Origin: Gracilaria caudata
Taxonomy: Eukaryota > Rhodophyta > Florideophyceae > Gracilariales > Gracilariaceae
DNA: 26,118 bases
NCBI GenBank assembly: GCA_030374735.1
Contig: JASCIV010000291.1
Coordinates: 1 to 26,118, forward strand
Direction of reading: 5' to 3'
Position numbers and translations under genes: made by a program. Every line of letters starts with the position of its first letter. The stretch's first letter is position 1. Below are positions 18,312-26,118 of this stretch, one piece after another. The notes below the pieces were generated by a model. It was not told the DNA's origin and ran no database searches. It saw only the letters and a program-made list of their open reading frames with translations.

Positions 18312-19367
18312 TTACTGCTCAGATATTCGCATCTCCCGAGAGCGCAAAACACATGATGCGCATGGTCTAAGCATCGGAGGAACGGATGTTACTCTGCGAA
18401 TGTTGTTCGCTAAATCGAGATATTGACAGCTTCTCGAAGCGTGCCACAGACGCCCCATTCTAGTAACATACTTTTGCTGTGAGCCTTCTTCCCCATTACC
18501 GTTTCCGTCGGCAATCGTGACGCCTAACGAAAACTGATTCGAGAGATGATGAGCTTCTGAGTCTCCCTGTTGGTCGTGAATCGACTCTTCATGGATTTTT
18601 GCCGCTCTTGAACGAGTCATCATGGGTTCATTGATAGCCAGTTCCGCCTTTGGTTCTGCCTCCGTCATTGTAGAGTCCGAATGTTCGCTCTTCGGCATCA
18701 CAGACTCTCGTCTCTTCATTGCTGCGTTCTCGATCATGTGACGGATTTGAAAACCAATCGTTGCTTCTCCGTTCCCCATTCGCATGTGAAGATTTCGAAG
18801 ATGCTCGTCGGCCTTTGCAAGAATCTTTGAAGTGGCTTCAACGTCACTCAAAGCTCTATGGGCTTCCTCGTTATGAACTCGAAGCAACTTTCCAAGCGAT
18901 GCAAGACTAGCAGAGTGACCCGGCCAGATAATTCTGGCCACATCCCTCAAAGAACAAGCAAAATCCCAATCCGGTAATGGCTCTCCAATACGCGAGAGTT
19001 CATGTCGCAGAAATCCAAGATCGAAGGAAAGGTTGTGTGCCACAAAGATTGGCTTTCCTCTTTGATAACATACGTGTTGTACGTATTCGAGAACACCTTC
19101 CCAGACTTTTTCAAATGAAGGGGCATCTTGCATCATTTGGTTTGTTATACCGTGAACTCGATTTGCAGCACGGGGAGCGCCTTTTCCAGGTGGATGTACA
19201 AGACTGGAGAACGAAAGTAGTGTGGACGATGGCGAGGTACACTTGAGTTCCATCATAGCGATTTCCACGATATGGTTCTTCGCGGGACTCAAACCAGTGG
19301 TTTCCGTATCCCAGATGATGATTGGTCGCAACGGTGTGTGGTGGTGGAAGTTACTTCTTCGACTCAT
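18312..19367 (-). CDS. DEDDh (DnaQ/epsilon-type) 3'-5' exonuclease with C-terminal HxxxxC...CxxC motif
   Basis: 351 residues. The exonuclease domain covers ~14-190 with all three motifs: ExoI 'WDTETTGL' (D20, E22), ExoII 'AHNLSFDLGFL' (D116) and ExoIII 'HRALSDVEAT' (H170, D175). It is therefore a DEDDh enzyme expected to remove nucleotides from 3' ends of DNA or RNA with two metal ions. 'ANRVHGIT' (69-75) is the usual substrate-side element. A charged linker (~200-290) follows. The last 50 residues hold 'RLWHASRSCQYL' and 'PCASC' (H309, C314, C336, C339), a probable metal-binding site similar to the small H..C...C..C module found at the end of some secreted nucleases. Its substrate is unknown and no targeting peptide is obvious. 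ATG at 19365-19367; a TATAAAAG lies about 100 bases upstream. Confidence 0.85.
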   Translation of the reverse strand: MSRRSNFHHHTPLRPIIIWDTETTGLSPAKNHIVEIAMMELKCTSPSSTLLSFSSLVHPPGKGAPRAANRVHGITNQMMQDAPSFEKVWEGVLEYVQHVCYQRGKPIFVAHNLSFDLGFLRHELSRIGEPLPDWDFACSLRDVARIIWPGHSASLASLGKLLRVHNEEAHRALSDVEATSKILAKADEHLRNLHMRMGNGEATIGFQIRHMIENAAMKRRESVMPKSEHSDSTMTEAEPKAELAINEPMMTRSRAAKIHEESIHDQQGDSEAHHLSNQFSLGVTIADGNGNGEEGSQQKYVTRMGRLWHASRSCQYLDLANNIRRVTSVPPMLRPCASCVLRSREMRISEQ

Positions 19368-19465
19368 TTCTAATGTTTGTGCGCTCAGCTATTTCGAAGA
19401 GTGGAGAAGAGTTGGGAATAGTGCCGCCAAGGGTTGTTCATCAGATGTAGTTCGGAAAACAGGCT

Positions 19466-19473
19466 CTTTTATA
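19466..19473 (-). promoter_or_regulatory. TATA-like box upstream of the exonuclease gene
   Basis: TATAAAAG on the minus strand, 99 bases before the exonuclease ATG, a plausible distance for a TATA box plus a short 5' UTR. The match is by sequence alone. Confidence 0.35.
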
Positions 19474-19882
19474 CACAACTGGATGAAGAGATATTCAACA
19501 GCGAGCGGGGACGAAAGGTGAACATGCAAAACAACGCTGGAAGCCAAGGTCTGTGACACAGTCTCGACCCCCCGAGCCCAAGAAAGAGGGCTGAATACGG
19601 GCATAGACGGGTGCGCATGACTACAAGGTAGCATTGGAAACAAGGGCACTTCCGTTCAACAACATGAAGTGAGCAGACTTTTGATGGCAAATGCCGTTCT
19701 ACTAACGGCTTCGAGCAGCCTGATACCTATCTTCTTGTTCAAGCTACAGGACAGGGAGGCAGACGTCACATGTATCGTGAGTGGACTTGATTCAGTTGAT
19801 GTTACCAATGAACGTAATCAGAGAAAGAAGTGGAAGTTTTGACCAGATCAGCACGAAATGAAAAGCCAGAGAACGCTGATAA

Positions 19883-20084
19883 TTACGTTTTAAGATTGAG
19901 ATGCTGGAGCGTGGCCCGAAGGGCATCGATGGAGATGTTCGAGCTTTCCACTCGGGCGAATCTGGAGTTGTTCAGGATGTGCACTGATGACGCATGAATG
20001 CTCGCACATGACTGAAGGGAGGGATTACACTTTAGTAGTGCGCAATACAGGCGTGCCAAGGGCACTTAGGAGTTGTGTCGACAT
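19883..20084 (-). CDS. Tentative small two-exon protein (20084-20049 and 20011-19883)
   Basis: Very tentative. A minus-strand ATG at 20084 opens 'MSTQLLSALGTP', and a GT...AG segment of only 37 bases (20048-20012) follows. It has a strong pyrimidine-rich acceptor 'ATCCCTCCCTTCAG' and a TACTAAA-like branch site. Removing it joins in phase to a frame with 'HILNNSRFARVESSNIS' and 'DALRATLQHLNLKT', giving about 54 residues. I do not recognise the product. The intron would be shorter than nearly all spliceosomal introns, so a different upstream exon, or no gene, is as likely. Confidence 0.15.
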
Positions 20085-20581
20085 GGTAAGAGTTGAACTC
20101 AAAATTTGAGGAGAAGGTAAGTCACTTCGCATAAGATACCTTGTGGCAGAAACAACTCGTCTCGAACATCACGCGCCCTTCAGCCCGAACTCGTTTCCGT
20201 TTTTGTAATGTCACAGTCACGTTGCGTTACGCCACTCAGAAGAACTGCCTGATTTGTGGCTGCGGGAGCGTTCGATCTACCCCTGTACCCGTACGAAAAA
20301 TCAGAAATATCTCAACTCGCAATCCACCCGCTACCAATCACCAACCAGGCCTGACCACCCATTCGTTAGGTCAACTGTTCGGCAGAATGGTTACTGTTAT
20401 ACATGGCCGCAAGTTTTCCTGCCTCTCCTCTCGAAGATGGCAATACGGCAGATGATCTACCGGTGGTAAATACCAAACCACCACTCTCCCACATGCAGCA
20501 GTATTAAAAGGTTCAGCACAAGCCAGACGCCCCAACGTTACCCGGGAAGTGGTCACTGATCGCAGTTTATCAGATGCAAAC

Positions 20582-22159
20582 ATGCCGGTCGCCGACACGC
20601 TTCCAGTATTAAGCACTGAGGCAATTCAGTTGCAGCCCAGGAGCTTCGAAGCCGCTACGTCAGACCTTGCTCCACCTGAGCATCGTGCCACTCCCATCGT
20701 CCGCGAGCCGTTATCTCTCGCTGTGGAAGGAGTCCTTCCTCAATACCTTACTAATGCTGCCCTGTATCGCATTGGCCCAGGTGTAGTCGATGTGAAACAC
20801 AGCGATGATGTTCCATACAAAACCACGCATTACTTCGACCTGCCAGGTTTTCTTCACGAATACCGTATTGATGCCGCTCAAAACACTGTCACGTACCGGA
20901 ATGTGTGTCTAGCGGAATCAAAGTTGAGAGCCATTGAGAGTACTCCCTCCTCCAGTTTCAAAGATATAACGTTTGGAAAGAAGGATCCCTGTCGTTCTTT
21001 GTTTGGAAAACTGTCTCAGCTGTTTGTGCCTTTCCCCATTGATCCGCTCACAAACAAGACAGCTGCGCCAAATATTAATGTTACGGTCGAACACTTGCCT
21101 GGTAAAGGACTTGTTGCGTTGACAGATGGTTCAGATATAGTTAAAGTCGACGAGAACCAATTGGCCGCCGATCACTTCTTTAAATACGATGATGTCATTC
21201 CGGATGCAAGAGGTAATTTCTCTAGTTCTCATGGACACTATGACACCAACACTGAAGAGTACATTAATTTCACTTATAAGTTTGGAGGAAGTCGCGTTCA
21301 GTATCGCGTGTTCTCGTTGCCAAGTGAAGGAAAGCCAAGAGTTATCGCCAGTTTTGAGGAGACACCGCGATATCTTCACAGCTTTGCCGTTACCGATGGT
21401 CACATCATCATGATCTTGTGGCCGCTTCAAGTTCACCCGTTGAAGATCCTTTTCCATCAAAACGTCATGGCCGGACTTGAATACAAGGAATCTGACCCTA
21501 CAACTTTCGTGGTAATTTCTAGATCGGAAAACAAGGTTGTTGCCAAGTATACTACCGACTCGTTTTTCTGTTTTCATCAGCTAAACGCTTACGACGTGAA
21601 CGACGGAATTGTAATCGACATCTCTTGGTGGCCTAATGCCAATATTCTTGATGAGGCCGTGAAAGAAATTATGTACGGTGAATCTGTGTTGCATGACAAC
21701 GCACCAGCGCGCATCGTGCTCAGTGGTTTGCAAGGCGCAGTCGGCTTGTATCCGAAAGAATCCTCATCCGTCACTGTTGACATTCTCAGCCAAAGGGCGC
21801 TGGAGGCACCGAGTGTGAATCCGTTGTATCATCGGAGAGAATATAGATACGCATACGGTGTGACTAAACCGGCCGCGGACTCTGAAAACATGAGTGAGAT
21901 TATCAAGTTGGACGTGACGAACAGTAACACTGTAGTGTGGGGTCAGAAGAATACTATAGTCTGTGAGCCTTTGTTTGTACCGGACCCCCACGGCATTGAT
22001 GAGGACGACGGATGTGTGCTTACTATTGTTTCTGATATGTATAGGGATACGGCAAGCATGGTGGTTCTGGATGGTAAGGATTTGAAGGAAGTTGCAAGGG
22101 CAACTATACCCATGCTCATGCCTGGAGGATTCCATGGCAAAGTCGTGCACATGGTTTGA
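20582..22159 (+). CDS. Carotenoid cleavage oxygenase (RPE65/BCO family)
   Basis: Non-haem iron dioxygenase that cleaves carotenoids or apocarotenoids at a double bond. The four iron-binding histidines are recognisable: H217 ('SSSHGHYD'), H266 ('RYLHSFAVT'), H332 ('FCFHQLNAYD') and H518 ('GGFHGKVV'). Other signatures are 'YLTNAALYRIGPG' (N-terminal blade), 'HYFDLPGFLHEYRI', 'REYRYAYG' and 'CEPLFVPDP' with 'DEDDGCVLTIV'. The 'YLHSF' and 'FHQLNAYD' forms look closer to animal-type BCO/RPE65 proteins than to plant CCD/NCED enzymes. Length 525 is typical. The frame can be extended 11 codons to a GTG, but the first ATG is at 20582. No plastid transit peptide is visible from this start, so the enzyme would be cytosolic unless an upstream exon exists. 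Confidence 0.92.
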   Translation: MPVADTLPVLSTEAIQLQPRSFEAATSDLAPPEHRATPIVREPLSLAVEGVLPQYLTNAALYRIGPGVVDVKHSDDVPYKTTHYFDLPGFLHEYRIDAAQNTVTYRNVCLAESKLRAIESTPSSSFKDITFGKKDPCRSLFGKLSQLFVPFPIDPLTNKTAAPNINVTVEHLPGKGLVALTDGSDIVKVDENQLAADHFFKYDDVIPDARGNFSSSHGHYDTNTEEYINFTYKFGGSRVQYRVFSLPSEGKPRVIASFEETPRYLHSFAVTDGHIIMILWPLQVHPLKILFHQNVMAGLEYKESDPTTFVVISRSENKVVAKYTTDSFFCFHQLNAYDVNDGIVIDISWWPNANILDEAVKEIMYGESVLHDNAPARIVLSGLQGAVGLYPKESSSVTVDILSQRALEAPSVNPLYHRREYRYAYGVTKPAADSENMSEIIKLDVTNSNTVVWGQKNTIVCEPLFVPDPHGIDEDDGCVLTIVSDMYRDTASMVVLDGKDLKEVARATIPMLMPGGFHGKVVHMV

Positions 22160-23044
22160 CGCGGAAGAAGTAGATGCAAGGTCCCCATGTCATGTGCAGT
22201 AGATGTTCGTCTGTATAAATGCAATACCATGTGCGTCGCTTATCTCTGGTACGTTGTGCGTTAAAGATATGGATATTAGGCCAAGGAGGGCTATGCATGT
22301 TCGGTTCATTGCGACGCACATCGCTGCGAGAGTCTTTCGGAAGCTAAAGGAGCGTTACCAAGGGTGCAAAGGCTCTAGTGCAAACTTTTTTGGAAGGGAG
22401 GAGCGCATCTCGAATCTTGCTCTCTGTACGTCGTTTTACAGTCCCGATGGAGATGTCCTCAAGATCATTCATCGTGTGCGAGTCTCAAAAGCAATTCGGA
22501 ACCTTTGGCCATTGACAGCTGGCCATTGAATCCGATGTGACTGCAGGTGCATTTGAGTGTGAGTGCACCAACTGAAATGGGGGGTGCAAATGGATATGCG
22601 TTTTGCTCCTGACATGTAATGCCAGGTGGAATTCAAGGAGGCGCTTTTGAGTCCACACCGAGTCACGAAGAAACAGTTTCCCACAGGTGTATTGTGAACC
22701 TTCTTGTACCTCCCTGGCCAGGACCAGACTGTTTCACACATAGACTCTGCCCCGAATAGCATGAGGCCGCGAATTGCCTAGAGAGAGAGAAACGGAGCAG
22801 TATGGAAATCATTGCTCATACTAGTTAAGGGTAACAACCCAGACATCTATCCTTGCAACTGTGGAAGAAGGTCCCGTCTCGTCTTTATTCGATTTCGCTG
22901 TTCACGTACTGAAGTATCTCATTTTTGCTATTGTAATGTCTGAGAGCAACAGCTGCCCTTGTATTGGCAGAGTTCTTGCACTGCAATGGCAATATCTGAG
23001 TTTGACCGGCATTTTCGAGGAGAAGCATCATTGTACGCAAAGCC

Positions 23045-23239
23045 TTGCGTCGACGTCAGAGACTATTTCTAAAGTCTCAGGTTGTGCGTCCTGGCCGTAG
23101 AATAGATTATAGCCTCAATTGCATCCGTGACGTGACAACACCATTGGGCGTCCAAATTTGGGACGGTGCGATTGTTGTGCTGTCGTGGGACCGTGGGACT
23201 AGTACCAAAGGTACATACAGGTGTTCAGGTGCAATTTGA
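23045..23239 (+). pseudogene. Possible relic of a family-16 (METTL21-like) methyltransferase N-terminus
   Basis: Tentative. The frame starts at a TTG and encodes 'RRIDYSLNCIRDVTTPLGVQ' followed by 'IWDGAIVVLSWDRG'. The 'G-x-x-[VI]-W-D-[GA]-A-x-V-L' piece resembles the start of the lysine/arginine methyltransferase-16 fold, but the following SAM-binding glycine motif is absent and the frame ends soon after. An ATG frame just upstream (22986) runs into the same region one base out of phase. It may be a decayed gene, an exon whose partner I cannot find, or chance. Confidence 0.2.
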
Positions 23240-23588
23240 CTATGTTAACGCCAGGATGAGAGGAGAGTGAGACCAGAAAGAACAAACTAAAATAGGGCCA
23301 AACCAGCCGCGGGCTCTTCGCCAATCAATCCCGTACATGCTTATGATCGGCAAAAACCAGGCCTAGCGTTTCATGTTATTTAGCCCCTTTTTGTGGTACA
23401 GAAAAATGTTTCACGTACGTTCAACATATCAATAATCACTTACGGACCCATGATGTGTAGGCTTTCATAGATGCTTGAGTGCGTCCGGAACACTTGTGCG
23501 TACGTTTTCCACACTCGGGTTTGTCATGGATGGTGCCTACCGTAACAGGCTATTTAGATATGGTAGAAGCGAGCAGACGTTGTTCCGA

Positions 23589-23609
23589 AGTCGAGTCAAT
23601 TCCTCGACT
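23589..23609 (+). repeat. Inverted repeat just before the start codon of the membrane-protein gene
   Basis: AGTCGAG, 7-base spacer, CTCGACT: perfect 7-base arms ending two bases before the ATG at 23612. In the mRNA it would form a hairpin at the start codon; in DNA it is a dyad. Function unknown. Confidence 0.5.
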
Positions 23610-23611
23610 CA

Positions 23612-24889
23612 ATGGGTAAAATAATGCGTAACAAACAAGCGCGAATCCCGTCCGGATCTAAGAAATGTTACGATCGATTCGCAACAGGATGGACAGAATA
23701 TGCCAAAGATGCAGTGAACTTGAAGTTTAACAAAACCGTTGCCCTAATCAAAGTCGAAGACTCAGAGCTTTCACCAGGGCTCAGTTACGCCACCCCAAAG
23801 CATTTACCCGGAGTTTTCGATTCATTCAACTTGGAGACCGATGAAGCCTCCTCGCTTGCCCTCTCCGTCATGTTGTATAACACAAACGAAGAGTGGAAAG
23901 AAGGGGATGAGATTTATGTGAGGATTTGTGGAACCGCGCATCGACAGTTAAAGAAAGTAAGAGTTACAAGGAAACTGTTGATGGCGTACTATGGAGATCG
24001 TCAAAGTATCGAAAGAGGTACAACTCGAGTAATTGTGGATCACACATACGGATACTGCTACAAGAGGGGGCAACGGAATAGCATCTTTGTCGCATGCCAG
24101 TCAGCGCTAATCACAGAAGGTATGGTTGTCTGCTGCCGATGTGTATACAACTCTTTAAAAAAGAACGTCTACGCCAATGAGATGGATGTTAGAACCCAAC
24201 TTGCACTGAAGAGCGTGATTACAACACGCAGTTGGTACTATGATAAGAACACAATATTGAGGACATCCCTGTTGCACATTATCTTCTCCCTCTCTATAAT
24301 CATCTCAAGCGTGTTGATACGTGTGGAGCAATATGAAGTTGCAGTGTCTCTGTTAATAGCTGGGCTCACTGCATGGTACTATCTGTTATCATGGGTGGCT
24401 GACCAAGATGACATGGGAGTAACGTTCGCCCTAACGTTCCGTGGATCTGAGGAGTGTGTGGGAAGTCATATTAACATGTCTCTTGGGAATCAAGGAAGAC
24501 CGATTGTCGATCCGGGCGAACAAGGGAAACACGGCCACTTGGTTGGCACTTACGTCGTTAAGGATAAGAAAATGGAGAAGTCAATCCTGAGGTTTGTTAG
24601 TGCCGCTATGTGCACCACGAAGATGAGGGAGGTGCTGAGACCGACTAACTCGTGTGCTTTGGGGTCCAACGTGGGTGTAAAGACGTTATGGGATATTGTC
24701 ATGACAAGTAGACGCATTCGCAGCCTTGGATGTCTGTTAACCAACAAGTTTTATGTGGTGCACACTGCATCTGGCCTTAAAGCGTTTGAGGTCTCCAGTG
24801 CGTCAACTACAGCGAGACACACGGTATGGAAAGAGATATCTGAAGAAGTGGTAGGGGTTATCGAGCTGGATCATGTTATCCTCGGATGA
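23612..24889 (+). CDS. Unrecognised protein with a two-helix membrane hairpin
   Basis: 425 residues from ATG 23612 to TGA, uninterrupted. I do not recognise a family. The first ~210 residues are soluble, with a basic start ('MGKIMRNKQARIPSGSKK'), a beta-rich middle ('SLALSVMLYNT', 'DEIYVRICGTAH') and a Cys cluster ('GMVVCCRCVYN', ~170-180). Two hydrophobic helices at about 219-236 and 243-261 are separated by a short polar turn 'RVEQYE', so both long ends would face the same side of the membrane. The C-terminal ~160 residues are soluble, with Gly/Asn loops. Length and even composition argue for a real gene. It sits alone between poorly structured regions and could be lineage-specific or from an old mobile element. 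Confidence 0.6.
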   Translation: MGKIMRNKQARIPSGSKKCYDRFATGWTEYAKDAVNLKFNKTVALIKVEDSELSPGLSYATPKHLPGVFDSFNLETDEASSLALSVMLYNTNEEWKEGDEIYVRICGTAHRQLKKVRVTRKLLMAYYGDRQSIERGTTRVIVDHTYGYCYKRGQRNSIFVACQSALITEGMVVCCRCVYNSLKKNVYANEMDVRTQLALKSVITTRSWYYDKNTILRTSLLHIIFSLSIIISSVLIRVEQYEVAVSLLIAGLTAWYYLLSWVADQDDMGVTFALTFRGSEECVGSHINMSLGNQGRPIVDPGEQGKHGHLVGTYVVKDKKMEKSILRFVSAAMCTTKMREVLRPTNSCALGSNVGVKTLWDIVMTSRRIRSLGCLLTNKFYVVHTASGLKAFEVSSASTTARHTVWKEISEEVVGVIELDHVILG

Positions 24890-25941
24890 CAGTCTATTCA
24901 ACCCTTTCCTAAGCTTAGGCTTAAGCGCCACCTTAGTACGGTTTAATTAACTAACACGCTCACGGCATCCGTTTCAGTTCTTCTTCATTGTAGACAGTAG
25001 CGTTTTATTTGAACTATAAATGTATTTCGACAGGAACATTTCAAGTCATCTTACTGCTGAACATATTCTTAGAAGACCCGTTCTTTTTTCATCTTCGATT
25101 AGGATTCTAACCTTCTTTGCTACTATTGTTCATACCAAATTCATGATTTATGGGTATACGTGTCTTTCAGTCGTATGTGCTCCTGGGTCATTTGCCTGGT
25201 GCAGCAGAATACTATCAAACGCTTTACGTTTTATACATGAGATGAGGATAGAATCGATTCTATCATTGTCCTATATATAACAGCATCCAATTCACGAAAA
25301 GTCCCTGGGTGAATTGTCGATGTCGTCTGGATGTGGCCCTTAGACAGAAAATGCATACGGGCGGTTGGTAAACACGTTTCTAGCTTGCACAAAGACATAA
25401 ACTTTTTTGAAGAAAGAGAACTACTTGTAACGATAGTTGTATACCGTGTTAGGAAAAGGAGCACAGCGTCCTTTTTAACGAAAATGAAGAAATAAAAAGA
25501 GCAATACCCACGTGAGGCGAAATGAGGAGTAGGATGAATATCATACCGCTCCAACTACCGTAGAACTGTAAATTACTTGTTGCCATAGACTTTTAACAAA
25601 ACAAAAACCTACGGGCAAATTAACGTATGTGTTTACCACATCTTGGATAGTATCTTTGTGACTTTGCAAAAGAATGTAAAAAAGGCGTTACCAAGGGTAT
25701 GGGTTGTTGGGGGTCCTCAGCAAACCCCACTGGAAAGAGAAAATAACCCCAACTCTATCATAATAAAGATTAAGTCAAAAACAGTAAGTTCTCCATTAAT
25801 GTAGAGAATATGTTGGGAGCAGGTTTAGAACTCCAGACGCCAGTACTCGAATATCACTGTTGCTAAGAGGAACTTCCTACCTGTGTTTACCAGTTGATGC
25901 GGAATCCTCTTTGACTCGTTAGGCACCTCAGATATGTATGA
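24890..25941. other. AT-richer gene-poor region
   Basis: No convincing coding frame: the longest start at non-ATG codons or have random-looking composition. It contains two perfect palindromes, CCTAAGCTTAGG (24908-24919) and an 18-base one (25247-25264). An AATAAA at about 25491-25496 is too far from the membrane-protein stop to assign. No RNA gene seen. Confidence 0.35.
25247..25264. repeat. Perfect 18-bp palindrome
   Basis: GATAGAATCGATTCTATC equals its own reverse complement, with no spacer. It could be a dimeric protein-binding site, a decayed mobile-element end, or chance. Seen directly. Confidence 0.6.
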
Positions 25942-26064
25942 GTTATGTCGACAACCGAGTGCGGATAACGGGGCACGAGACAGCTAAATTCGGTCCCGAG
26001 CCGAAGGCGAGGGACCAATTTAGCTGTCGAGTGACCCGTTATCGCACGAGGTTTTCGACATAAC
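25942..26064. repeat. Long hairpin with three tandem G-A motifs and a GAA triloop
   Basis: An imperfect palindrome: arm 25942-26002, loop GAA 26003-26005, arm 26006-26064. I paired it by hand and count 51 Watson-Crick pairs, two single mismatches (25952/26054, 25973/26034) and two one-base bulges (25964, 25991). The remaining interruptions are three places where CGAG on the left (25956, 25976, 25997) faces CGAG on the right (26047, 26028, 26008). Each gives C-G, G-A, A-G, G-C, i.e. a tandem G-A mismatch, about 20 bp apart. Short outer arms TCGTTAG/CTAACGA (25916-25922, 26073-26079) may extend it. No target-site duplication or transposase is visible in the window. Confidence 0.85.
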
Positions 26065-26118
26065 GCGCTTATCTAACGACTGCTGGACCTCTCACGTGAT
26101 TGTGATATAGCGAAACCG

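Larger units (their letters stand above)
19368..20581. promoter_or_regulatory. 1.2-kb divergent region between exonuclease and carotenoid oxygenase
   Basis: Contains the exonuclease TATA-like box. TATTAAAAG at 20502-20510, about 72 bases before the carotenoid oxygenase ATG, is a weaker TATA candidate. A possible tiny minus-strand gene lies at 19883-20084. On the plus strand two good donor sequences, ATG|GTAAGA (20085) and AAG|GTAAGT (~20116), lie close together and could mark a 5'-UTR intron of the oxygenase, with 'CCCACATGCAG' near 20497 as a possible acceptor. Confidence 0.35.
22160..23611. other. 1.45-kb region with weak open frames, no firm gene
   Basis: A 108-codon ATG frame (22203-22529) begins 44 bases after the oxygenase stop, and a 97-codon minus frame lies at 22469-22762. 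Neither shows a domain or composition I trust. A possible methyltransferase relic lies at 23045-23239. A small inverted repeat GGTGCA/TGCACC is near 22548-22571. No AATAAA was found for the oxygenase gene. Confidence 0.35.

Noticed and set aside
22203..22529. 108-codon ATG frame after the carotenoid oxygenase
   Set aside because: Lies in the expected 3' UTR/intergenic space, has no recognisable domain, and no signal supports a promoter.
25231..25554. 107-codon minus-strand frame in the AT-rich right end
   Set aside because: Low-complexity, random-like sequence rich in Ser, Thr and Phe, with no motif.
1..26118. CRISPR array, bacterial operon or prophage content
   Set aside because: No spaced identical repeats, no ribosome-binding-site-linked gene strings, and the proteins are eukaryotic with an intron and AATAAA signals.

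Overview
The window is nuclear DNA from an intron-poor, gene-dense eukaryote with a plastid. The content fits an alga, and my best guess is a red alga of the Chondrus type. The reasons are: long single-exon genes for plainly eukaryotic proteins (URB1, eIF2B-epsilon, YIF1, phosphatidylinositol synthase); short intergenic spaces on both strands with AATAAA signals; at least one small GT-AG intron; a plant-like COX7a; and a protein with a transit-peptide-like N-terminus and algal/plant-style repeats. The species is inference.

Layout. 1-3314 (+): 3'-terminal part of URB1/NPA1 (60S ribosome biogenesis), cut by the window start. 3855-4256 (+): a two-exon gene for a COX7a-like subunit of cytochrome c oxidase, invisible to simple ORF calling. 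4625-5272 (-): phosphatidylinositol synthase, divergent from 5547-7781 (+), a mitochondrial-type polynucleotide phosphorylase with a degenerate KH domain. 8792-11083 (-): eIF2B-epsilon, divergent from 11755-13212 (+), the Golgi/ER protein YIF1. 13473-14714 (-): a probable plastid protein built of five P...GG...LGL modules. 15931-17625 (-): an armadillo-type protein. 18312-19367 (-): a DEDDh exonuclease with a C-terminal HxxxxC...CxxC motif. 20582-22159 (+): an RPE65/BCO-type carotenoid oxygenase. 23612-24889 (+): an unrecognised two-helix membrane protein. 24890-26118: no convincing gene, but a striking structured palindrome at 25942-26064.

The genes are mostly unrelated housekeeping functions (ribosome assembly, translation initiation, mitochondrial RNA and respiration, membrane lipid and traffic), as expected for a nuclear chromosome without operons. 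Several reading frames begin at TTG or GTG if taken from stop to stop. I moved those starts to the first in-frame ATG (PIS, YIF1, carotenoid oxygenase).

The most unusual object is the 123-bp hairpin near the right end. It has 51 Watson-Crick pairs. Three of its interruptions are symmetric CGAG/CGAG tandem G-A mismatches about 20 bp apart, and its tip is a C-GAA-G triloop. Both motifs are known for exceptional stability in single-stranded DNA, so it may be a mobile-element terminus, a replication hairpin or a structured RNA.
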